From Anaerolineae bacterium (lineage in GTDB: Bacteria > Chloroflexota > Anaerolineae > 4572-78 > J111), in the NCBI GenBank assembly GCA_020433835.1, contig JAGRBY010000359.1, forward strand, positions 1 through 7,471: a stretch of 7,471 bases of DNA. Reading direction: 5' to 3'. A program made the translations under genes and the position numbers. The notes beneath the pieces were generated by a model. The model had not been told where the DNA came from and did no database searches. It saw only the letters and a list, made by a program, of their open reading frames with translations. Of the stretch, positions 1 to 4,891 are shown in pieces (the first letter of the stretch is position 1; each line of letters starts with the position of its first letter).

Positions 1-126
1 AATATCGGGACGACCATCAAAAATGTCGGGAGGACCATCAAAAATGTCGGGAGGACCGTCGAAAATGTCGGGAGGACCGTCGAAAATGTCGGGAGGACCA
101 TCAAAAATGGCGGGAGCGGCGTTAAA
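1..126. repeat. 21-bp tandem repeat array (five units plus one degenerate unit)
   Basis: Five consecutive 21-bp units occupy 1-105, of the type AATGTCGGGAGGACCATCAAA on the plus strand. A degenerate sixth copy (AATGGCGGGAGCGGCGTTAAA) lies at 106-126. The unit length is a multiple of three, so gain or loss of units keeps the minus-strand reading frame. The leftmost unit has two changes, one of which turns Pro into Arg. The array may continue left of the window. Confidence 0.95.
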
Positions 127-204
127 AAGCATAGGTTCGGAATAATTGTCGATAGGTTCTCCCTGTATTTCACAGGAACCAACCGTTTTTCGGTAGAACG
201 GCAT
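1..204 (-). CDS. N-terminal part of a heptapeptide-repeat protein, cut by the window edge
   Basis: This is a 68-codon open frame on the minus strand, starting with ATG at 204-202 and still open at base 1, so the C-terminus lies outside the window. The start is supported by AGAAGG at 219-214, nine bases upstream, and by in-frame stops further upstream (a TGA and a TAG between 241 and 275). The product begins MPFYRKTVGSCEIQGEP and, after about 27 residues, enters tandem copies of F-D-G-P-P-D-I. A degenerate first copy (FNAAPAI) is followed by five good ones, the last visible being FDGRPDI. Most differences between copies are GAC/GAT and TTC/TTT swaps, silent in this frame but amino-acid-changing on the other strand, which favours minus-strand coding. 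No signal peptide or known domain is visible and I do not recognise the family. The plus strand is also open across 1-261, but without a start context. Confidence 0.6.
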   Translation of the reverse strand, partial: MPFYRKTVGSCEIQGEPIDNYSEPMLFNAAPAIFDGPPDIFDGPPDIFDGPPDIFDGPPDIFDGRPDI

Positions 205-237
205 CGCGTATGGCCTTCTATGGCAGCGACAAAGCTG

Positions 238-276
238 GCTTTGTCAAATCTGATCAAAGCATAGCTGTATCTATGC
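238..276. promoter_or_regulatory. Two adjacent dyads in the divergent intergenic region
   Basis: The gap between the divergent starts at 204 (minus) and 343 (plus) contains two perfect six-base inverted repeats. GCTTTG at 238-243 pairs with CAAAGC at 255-260, and GCATAG at 259-264 pairs with CTATGC at 271-276. Their place between two divergent genes is typical of operators, but the dyads are short and the two overlap. A TTGACA hexamer on the minus strand (247-242) has no good -10 at a proper distance from the gene at 204. No convincing promoter could be assigned on either strand. Confidence 0.3.
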
Positions 277-342
277 AGCAGGATATGATTTTAGCCACAG
301 GCTGATTTACGCCAGTGATAGGATTTGTTGAGAAGAGACACT

Positions 343-1701
343 ATGATATCAACATTGCGGATAAAACTCGCCGTTGTTTTGAGCGTAATAACGACAGGTT
401 TAAGTGGCGTGGCGTGTGGAATGGCAATGCCTTACCCGGAACCCACAGAAACGCCGGATATCGTTGAAACCACCGAGATGGCGGAGACGGCGGCGCAGGG
501 TGAAATTGTGCTGCGCGTTGCTACCGGCGATAGCGGCAGCGGTTTGGTGCCGCATCAAAAAATTATCGAGCAGTTTGAGGCGGAAAATCCGGGTATTTCC
601 ATTATATTGGAGTCGGTAGAGGGGCGCGATTATTACGGGCGGCTGTTAACGGCTATCGCGGCTGAAGATGCGCCCGATATTGTGCAAATTGGCGATGACG
701 CTCTGCCCCAATTTGTTGGACAGCAGGCGCTGCTGCCGCTCGATGGCTTAATGGCGGGTGATTATCCGCTCGATACAACCATTTATCTGCCCGGCTTGCT
801 GGCGGCGGGGCAGTGGCAGGAAAGTCAGTATCTGCTGCCGAAGGATTACTCAACCCTGGCGGTCTTTTACAACAAAAAGATTTTTGATGCCTACGATGTG
901 CCTTACCCCACAGACGATTGGACGTGGGATATGTTTTTGGAAACGGCTCAGGCACTGACCAAAGATACGGATGGTGACGGTAACACCGATATGTGGGGCG
1001 TTCAACTGCCGGCTTCGTGGACAACCGGCTTTGAGTATTGGGTTGCGGCTGCCGGTGGCAGTTTAATACGTGCCGACGGGCAAAAGGTTGAAGGCTATTT
1101 CGATTCGCCTGAAGTGGTAAAAGCCGTGCAATTTTATGGTGACCTCTATAACACCTATGGCGTGGCTCCGCTGCCGGTCGATTTCAACAGTTTTGGGGGA
1201 GGCAATCATCAATTTGAAAACGGCCAGGCCGCTATGCTGCTTTTTGGCCGCTGGCCGCAGGCGAGTTTGCTCGATAATGAAGCTGTTGAACTGGGGGTGG
1301 TTAGCCCGCCTCAGTTAGATCATAAGACCAACATTTTGATTTGGGGTGGCTTTGGCATTGTTCGTGATACGCCCAATCAAGAGGCAGCTTGGCGCTTTTT
1401 GCGCTTTTACACCGGCCGGCCGGGGTCGGAAGTGTGGAAAGATTGGGCTTTACCGGCGGTTGAGACCGTGGCCGACGAGGCCGGGTTAACGGCCGACCCT
1501 ATTGAAGGGGTCTGGTTACAGCAACTTGACTATCTTACGCCGCGTGGCTACACCTATACGCCTCATTGGGAACAGGCCGTAGCCCCGGCTTTACGGCGCG
1601 TGCTGGAAGCTGTGATTATCGAGCCGCAAGCCGATGTGGACATGATTTTGCAAGAAGCCGCGCGCGATGCTCAGGCTGAGCTAGATATTCTTAATCAGTA
1701 G
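343..1701 (+). CDS. Extracellular solute-binding lipoprotein of a sugar ABC transporter
   Basis: This is a periplasmic or surface substrate-binding protein of family 1 (MalE/UgpB-like), which should capture a sugar or oligosaccharide for an ABC importer. I chose ATG 343 (452 residues) over the in-frame TTG at 325, because a GAGAAGAG purine run sits just upstream and the signal peptide then starts naturally. Residues 1-24 are a signal peptide (R6, K8, hydrophobic 9-24) ending in SGVAC. Cys25 is the likely lipidated residue, although Gly at -3 is atypical for a lipobox. A Pro/Glu/Thr-rich linker (about 30-50) precedes the binding domain. Residues 208-216 (DTDGDGNTD) form an EF-hand-like calcium loop often seen in this family, and about 290-305 carry the family motif FENGQAAMLLFGRW. 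The length is normal and the gene ends in tandem stops (TAG TAA). No permease or ATPase gene is in the window, so the substrate cannot be inferred. Family assignment is firm. Confidence 0.93.
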   Translation: MISTLRIKLAVVLSVITTGLSGVACGMAMPYPEPTETPDIVETTEMAETAAQGEIVLRVATGDSGSGLVPHQKIIEQFEAENPGISIILESVEGRDYYGRLLTAIAAEDAPDIVQIGDDALPQFVGQQALLPLDGLMAGDYPLDTTIYLPGLLAAGQWQESQYLLPKDYSTLAVFYNKKIFDAYDVPYPTDDWTWDMFLETAQALTKDTDGDGNTDMWGVQLPASWTTGFEYWVAAAGGSLIRADGQKVEGYFDSPEVVKAVQFYGDLYNTYGVAPLPVDFNSFGGGNHQFENGQAAMLLFGRWPQASLLDNEAVELGVVSPPQLDHKTNILIWGGFGIVRDTPNQEAAWRFLRFYTGRPGSEVWKDWALPAVETVADEAGLTADPIEGVWLQQLDYLTPRGYTYTPHWEQAVAPALRRVLEAVIIEPQADVDMILQEAARDAQAELDILNQ

Positions 1702-1737
1702 TAAATACGCAGCCGCAAGACTACAGGGCATAAAGTA

Positions 1738-1850
1738 GGCTGAGGCTAAGGCGAAGGCTAAGAAAAAAGCAGGAAAACGGGCCGATTTCTTGAGGGTGTG
1801 GCGGCTTAACCGGAATTTGTCTGTTTAGCCTCAGCCTCGGCCTTAGCCTT
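1738..1850. repeat. GGCTAAGGC-type inverted repeat downstream of the binding-protein gene
   Basis: GGCTGAGGCTAA at 1738-1749 is an exact 12-bp reverse complement of TTAGCCTCAGCC at 1825-1836. The arms continue with related hexamer-like words (AAGGCGAAGGCTAAG on the left, CTCGGCCTTAGCC on the right), so alternative pairings are possible. The 75-base loop and the run TTTTCT just after the right arm allow a role as a transcript end for the binding-protein gene. The low-complexity GGCTAA/GAGGCT composition looks more like a dispersed intergenic repeat than a classic intrinsic terminator. Confidence 0.45.
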
Positions 1851-1876
1851 TTCTATCGACAACAATTGGCTGAAAA

Positions 1877-1969
1877 GTGACAGTCACATTTTGCTCAAAA
1901 ATGAGCGTTGGTTTACTTCAACCAGACGGCTTGATGGGGTTTTAGAGACTGTCACCTGGCCTTTAGGCC
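1877..1969. repeat. Nested inverted repeats around GTGACAGTCAC, a possible structured or mobile repeat
   Basis: GTGACAGTC at 1877-1885 is the perfect complement of GACTGTCAC at 1947-1955, and the left copy is itself part of an 11-base palindrome (GTGAC-A-GTCAC, 1877-1887). Inside the outer stem, GCTCA/TGAGC closes an AAAA loop and TGGTT/AACCA closes a TACTTC loop. A further hairpin, GGCC-TTTA-GGCC, follows at 1958-1969. The result resembles a small multi-branched fold. It matches no riboswitch or ncRNA class that I recognise and no coding frame spans it. A dispersed palindromic repeat and a structured leader are both possible. Confidence 0.4.
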
Positions 1970-2373
1970 CGTAAATGTTAAGAATATTTTATGAGATCGC
2001 TAAATTGCTATTTTACAGGCTTTAATTATAATAAGTCCGCTCGTTAAGTCTTGGTAAAATTTTAGATTGTATACTATACGATCTTTAAATGTATAAATCT
2101 AGTAATTTGTATCAAACGACTAACCATTACACTGAAATTAAAACTCCCAAATAATCAAAACTTCAATAGTATTTATTTTAGCAATTATTTTGCTGCCTCT
2201 CGCAGATAGTTATGCAAACGTGTTATTTTTATGCAATCACAAAGGACACGTCTTTTTGCAAAGTTTATTCTCACGACTCACTCTTCCATCAGTAGTTTAA
2301 CGGTTACTTAGAAAAGGCGCGCTGATGGTTACTTTTACTTTACTCTACATTAAACTGATAAGGAGACAAGAGG
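1970..2373 (+). other. AT-rich non-coding leader upstream of the small peptide gene
   Basis: About 400 bases without a credible gene, visibly richer in A and T than the flanking genes. A possible promoter is TTGGTA at 2051-2056 followed after about 18 bases by TATACG, but both boxes match only partly. TTATGCAA occurs twice in direct orientation (2210-2217 and 2229-2236), 19 bases apart or roughly two helical turns, which could be a protein-binding pair. ACGTGT at 2218-2223 and ACACGT at 2246-2251 form a weak stem. Short frames starting at ATG 1990, 2089 and 2212 lack ribosome binding sites and were not called. Confidence 0.4.
2360..2365 (+). promoter_or_regulatory. Consensus ribosome binding site of the 23-residue peptide
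   Basis: AAGGAG lies eight bases upstream of the ATG at 2374. It is the best Shine-Dalgarno match in the window, and it is the main reason to accept such a short frame as a gene translated at a high level. Confidence 0.75.
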
Positions 2374-2445
2374 ATGAAGAAGTATAACAAGCCTGCAATG
2401 AAAAAGCACGCCGAATTAAAATCAGTTACCTTCAGTGCTCACTAA
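2374..2445 (+). CDS. 23-residue lasso-leader-like RiPP precursor with almost no core
   Basis: The peptide begins MKKYNKPAMKK and ends KSVTFSAH. Tyr4, Pro7, Met9, Ala13 and Thr19 fall exactly on the lasso-peptide leader pattern YxxPxLxxxGxxxxxT, with Met replacing Leu and Ala replacing Gly. In known systems this pattern is bound by a PqqD-like recognition protein, and the Thr is the penultimate leader residue. Cleavage at the usual place would leave only Ser-Ala-His, far too short for a lasso ring, so this is leader-like without a normal core. It is basic (six Lys, two His, one Glu). Translation is supported by AAGGAG eight bases upstream. The next genes encode an NTP_transf_5 nucleotidyltransferase and glycosyltransferases, a context known for lasso-type precursors. 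The stop is TAA, and the other two frames also close within about ten codons, so no simple frameshift would restore a core. It could also be a degenerate precursor. The motif match is seen; modification is inferred. Confidence 0.72.
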   Translation: MKKYNKPAMKKHAELKSVTFSAH

Positions 2446-2470
2446 GATATAAAGTTGTTTAAGTTGTTTT

Positions 2471-2522
2471 TTGTTTTTGTAAGTAAATAGAAGCTCACTA
2501 ATCCATTTGCTTATAAAAACAA
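2471..2522 (+). terminator. Long AU-rich stem-loop between peptide and operon: partial terminator or mRNA-processing element
   Basis: Bases 2473-2488 pair with 2505-2520 without interruption: 14 Watson-Crick pairs plus two G-U pairs (G2479-U2514 and U2484-G2509), with a 16-base loop. Two more A-U pairs extend the outer end (2471-2472 with 2521-2522). Both exceptions are tolerated only in the plus-strand transcript, as on the other strand they would be A-C mismatches. This suggests selection on an RNA. Only TTTT at 2525-2528 follows, so termination would be partial. A leaky stop or 3'-end stabiliser here would let the peptide be made in excess over the enzymes downstream. Confidence 0.5.
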
Positions 2523-2532
2523 CGTTTTATCA

Positions 2533-2583
2533 GTAATTCTGAATTACGTCAAACAGCGCGCCTTTACTAAGTATTTGTTTGAC
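2533..2583. promoter_or_regulatory. 15-bp palindrome and adjacent inverted repeat upstream of the nucleotidyltransferase
   Basis: GTAATTC-T-GAATTAC at 2533-2547 is a perfect palindrome around a single central base, the shape of a dimeric repressor site. Directly beside it GTCAAACA (2548-2555) is complementary to TGTTTGAC (2576-2583) across 20 bases. Both lie in the 198-base gap before the start at 2644 and might control the three-gene operon separately from the peptide. No regulator gene is in the window. Confidence 0.3.
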
Positions 2584-2643
2584 TGCTTTGGACGACGATT
2601 GTAATGTTATTTGCGAATATTTGCAAGAATATCGTAAGGATTT

Positions 2644-3801
2644 ATGACACCGATCGAGCATATTGTAAAGTGCATTTCTCTTCAGCCGCATTTGGATAAC
2701 GCAAATTTGCCAAGTGATGATGAATGGGAGAAAATTGCCGTCGTTGCAATTGCCGTAGGATTGGCCCCACTTTTACATCAACAGCTTACTCAATCTGATC
2801 GCCATTTACCACCGATGGCCAGAGCCAAACTGGCCGTTCTTCGAAAAGCGCACGCCAAAAGGAATAAAGATATTGCCGACCAACTTGCCGAAATATTGGC
2901 TGCTTGTGCCCAACACCACGTTGACGTGTTGGTTTTGAAAGGCGCATTGCTGGCTCCCACCGTTTATGCCGATCCCGCCTTGCGCCCAATGAACGACATC
3001 GATCTTTTGTTTCGAGAAGATGCTGTTGCTCAGGCAGAGGCTATTTTGGAAGGGTTGGGCTATGCGGGCAAGCATAAAGATGCCGACCAAGGCCCCGGCG
3101 TGGTCAAACATTTAAGTACCTATCGGCGCGAAGGCAACGAGGGGGCAACACCTAACCCCTATGTTAGTGCCGACGCCGACCGTATGGTAGAGCCTCATGT
3201 TTCGCTAGAGGAAGCATGGTTTGGTCTCAAAGTTGATATAACCCCTGGGGTCTGGGATCGGGCTGTGCCAATTGTATTGCACAATCAACCGGCCTTTCGG
3301 CTGTCAACGGTCGATCTTCTCATGCATCTGGCAGTTCACGCTGCGTTTCACGTTATTATGGGCAGTTCGGTATTTTTGCAGCTTTATGATATCGGGCAAG
3401 TTGTGCAGATGATGCCAAGCGAAATAGCATGGCCGGAACTGTTGCAGCGCACCCGGCAGGCCAAAGCCGAGCCGTTTGTTTACGCCGGTTTTTATTGGGC
3501 CAAGGCGCTCTATCAGGCGGCTATTCCGGAAAATGTGCTGGCGGCGCTGGAAGAAGCGTGTTCGCCCGGTTTGATAGCGTACGTGCAATCCTTCAATGCG
3601 GCCGGGTTGCTGACACGAACGCAGCATCCGCCGCTGATTACATTGAAACAGCGTCTACAACGGGGGCTTTACGACCGCAAAGAAGCGGCTCGCTGGGCCG
3701 ACTCGTTAACCGCCAAGTTGAATATTTGGCAAACGGCTTTAACCTTCTATAAAACAGATACCATGCATGTATTAAAGCAGAGTTTGAAATTAGAAGCCTA
3801 G
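2644..3801 (+). CDS. NTP_transf_5-type nucleotidyltransferase (PF14907-like)
   Basis: A 385-residue cytoplasmic protein of the nucleotidyltransferase-fold family NTP_transf_5. These proteins are found near lasso-type RiPP precursors and polysaccharide genes, and their substrate is not established. Helical residues 1-90 are followed by VLKGALLAPTVY (97-108) and ALRPMNDIDLLF (112-123), which carry the family KG and DxD elements (Asp118, Asp120, probable metal ligands). VEPHVSL (182-188) stands where the family usually has a (D/E)xH strand, with Glu183 a candidate third carboxylate. LMHLAVHAAFHV (226-237) and LYDIGQVV (247-254) match the conserved His-rich helix and DIA-like segment. Length is normal and no key residue is missing. 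ATG 2644 is the only sensible start because TAA at 2635-2637 is in frame. AAGGA ends just three bases before it, a rather short spacing. The next gene starts four bases after the stop, indicating an operon. Target could be the upstream peptide or a sugar; not determinable. Confidence 0.85.
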   Translation: MTPIEHIVKCISLQPHLDNANLPSDDEWEKIAVVAIAVGLAPLLHQQLTQSDRHLPPMARAKLAVLRKAHAKRNKDIADQLAEILAACAQHHVDVLVLKGALLAPTVYADPALRPMNDIDLLFREDAVAQAEAILEGLGYAGKHKDADQGPGVVKHLSTYRREGNEGATPNPYVSADADRMVEPHVSLEEAWFGLKVDITPGVWDRAVPIVLHNQPAFRLSTVDLLMHLAVHAAFHVIMGSSVFLQLYDIGQVVQMMPSEIAWPELLQRTRQAKAEPFVYAGFYWAKALYQAAIPENVLAALEEACSPGLIAYVQSFNAAGLLTRTQHPPLITLKQRLQRGLYDRKEAARWADSLTAKLNIWQTALTFYKTDTMHVLKQSLKLEA

Positions 3802-3805
3802 AACT

Positions 3806-4891
3806 ATGAAAAACGGAACAAAGCCCACACCATTCTTTTCAATTATCATACCTGTTTATAACGGTGGTTGTCACCTTAAAAGCTGTTTAAGCGCCATTCA
3901 ACGGTCGAGTTTTTGTAATTGGGAACTGATTGTTGTTGATGATGGCTCAACAGACGGCTCTGATAATTTGGCCCGCCAGTTTGGGGCACGCCTGTTTGCT
4001 ACCGGCAAGCGGCTAGGGCCTGCCGCTGCGCGTAATATTGGGGCTAAAATTGCCCGAGGCCGGTATCTCTTTTTTATTGATGCTGATTGCGAAATGCATA
4101 CCGATACATTGGCTAACGCAGCCGATTTTTTGAAGCAGCATAAGCGCGTTGATGCTATTTTTGGTTCGTATGATGATGAACCGGCCGCACTCGGTTTTGT
4201 GGCTCAGTACAAAAACCTTTTTCATCACTATGTTCATCAAAACGGCGGTGAAGAAGCATCAACCTTTTGGACCGGCTGCGGGGCTATCCGGCGCGGCTGC
4301 TTTTTGCGGTTAGGTGGCTTTGATGTGCAACGCTATCCCCGACCGTCTATTGAAGACATCGACTTAGGTTATCGCCTTAAGGAAGTGGGCGGCGAAATCC
4401 GGTTGGTCAAAAATGTACAGGTGAAGCATCTCAAAGAATGGACGTTTTTCGGCTTAATCAAATCAGATATCTTTGATCGCGGTATCCCCTGGACCCGTTT
4501 GATCTTAAGAGACAAAGCTTTTGTGGCCGATCTCAATCTGCAAACCCATAATCGAATCAGTGTGGTGGCGGTTTACCTGCTGGTTTTGTCGCTTTTAAGT
4601 AGTATTTTCTCCCTGCTGGCTCTTGATCTGGCGTTAGGGCTGGCGATTGTGTTCTTTTTGTTAAATATAAACGTTTATCGCTTCTTTTATCATAAACGTG
4701 GTCTCCCCTTTATGTTAGGGGTCATCCCGATGCACGCGCTGTATTACTTCTACAACGGCATTTCGTTTGGCTGTGGGCTGCTGCTGCATGGATGGGCCAG
4801 GTTCCAGCAAGAATCGCTGCGAACCCCGCCGCCTTTGGACGATCCACGCAAATCAGAGAGGGAACTCACGTATAAACGGTATGGAACTTAA
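3806..4891 (+). CDS. Family 2 glycosyltransferase with C-terminal membrane segments
   Basis: A 361-residue GT-A fold inverting glycosyltransferase (GT2) that should move a sugar from a nucleotide donor to a lipid or glycan acceptor at the inner face of the membrane. FSIIIPVYNGG (11-21) opens the domain. VVDDGSTDGS (43-52) binds nucleotide, GPAAARNIGA (71-80) follows, and IDAD (91-94) is the metal-binding DxD region. WTGCGAIRR (155-163) and SIEDIDLGYRL (181-191) contribute the acceptor site and catalytic base (Glu183/Asp184 region). RGIPWTRLILR (225-235) leads into three or four hydrophobic stretches (about 252-274, 276-290, 303-330) that anchor it, then a charged tail. It starts four bases after the nucleotidyltransferase stop with no clear Shine-Dalgarno, so translation is probably coupled. 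Its end overlaps the next gene by 11 bases. Specific sugar and acceptor cannot be read from the sequence. Confidence 0.92.
   Translation: MKNGTKPTPFFSIIIPVYNGGCHLKSCLSAIQRSSFCNWELIVVDDGSTDGSDNLARQFGARLFATGKRLGPAAARNIGAKIARGRYLFFIDADCEMHTDTLANAADFLKQHKRVDAIFGSYDDEPAALGFVAQYKNLFHHYVHQNGGEEASTFWTGCGAIRRGCFLRLGGFDVQRYPRPSIEDIDLGYRLKEVGGEIRLVKNVQVKHLKEWTFFGLIKSDIFDRGIPWTRLILRDKAFVADLNLQTHNRISVVAVYLLVLSLLSSIFSLLALDLALGLAIVFFLLNINVYRFFYHKRGLPFMLGVIPMHALYYFYNGISFGCGLLLHGWARFQQESLRTPPPLDDPRKSERELTYKRYGT

Larger units (their letters stand above)
2306..2572. repeat. 20-bp inverted repeat bracketing the small peptide gene
   Basis: ACTTAGAAAAGGCGCGCTGA at 2306-2325 is repeated in reverse complement at 2553-2572 with 18 of 20 positions identical, including AAAGGCGCGCTG without a mismatch. 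Weaker similarity continues outward for roughly 15 bases on each arm. Each arm also lies in its own hairpin: CCATCAG/CTGATGG (2286-2292 and 2322-2328) on the left, and GTCAAACA/TGTTTGAC (2548-2555 and 2576-2583) on the right. The two arms enclose the peptide gene and its downstream stem-loop. They could be ends of a tiny cassette, a pair of REP-like elements, or two copies of one regulatory site, one upstream of the peptide gene and one upstream of the nucleotidyltransferase gene. Confidence 0.7.

Noticed and set aside
242..247. TTGACA -35 box on the minus strand for the repeat-protein gene
   Set aside because: At 17-19 bases spacing there is no good -10 box, and that position would overlap the ribosome binding site at 219-214.
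1..264. Open frame on the plus strand across the tandem repeats, ending at TAG 262-264
   Set aside because: No start with a ribosome binding site is visible, and most repeat variation changes residues in this frame while being silent on the minus strand.
1990..2046. 18-codon frame starting at ATG 1990
   Set aside because: No ribosome binding site and no resemblance to known peptides.
2089..2154. 21-codon frame starting at ATG 2089
   Set aside because: No Shine-Dalgarno sequence upstream, no leader-like motif, and it sits in AT-rich DNA where short frames arise by chance.
2212..2295. 27-codon frame starting at ATG 2212
   Set aside because: No ribosome binding site, no recognisable motif, and its start overlaps direct repeats that look regulatory.
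2446..2490. Read-through of the peptide stop into 14 further codons that might supply a core
   Set aside because: The extension would be Phe/Val/Lys-rich and is encoded by the left arm of the stem-loop. No recoding signal is visible.
4767..4880. N-terminal extension of the GT-C gene from an upstream ATG
   Set aside because: It lies wholly inside the glycosyltransferase 2 gene, is Cys/Arg-rich and unlike a membrane-protein N-terminus. ATG 4881 gives the usual short operon overlap.
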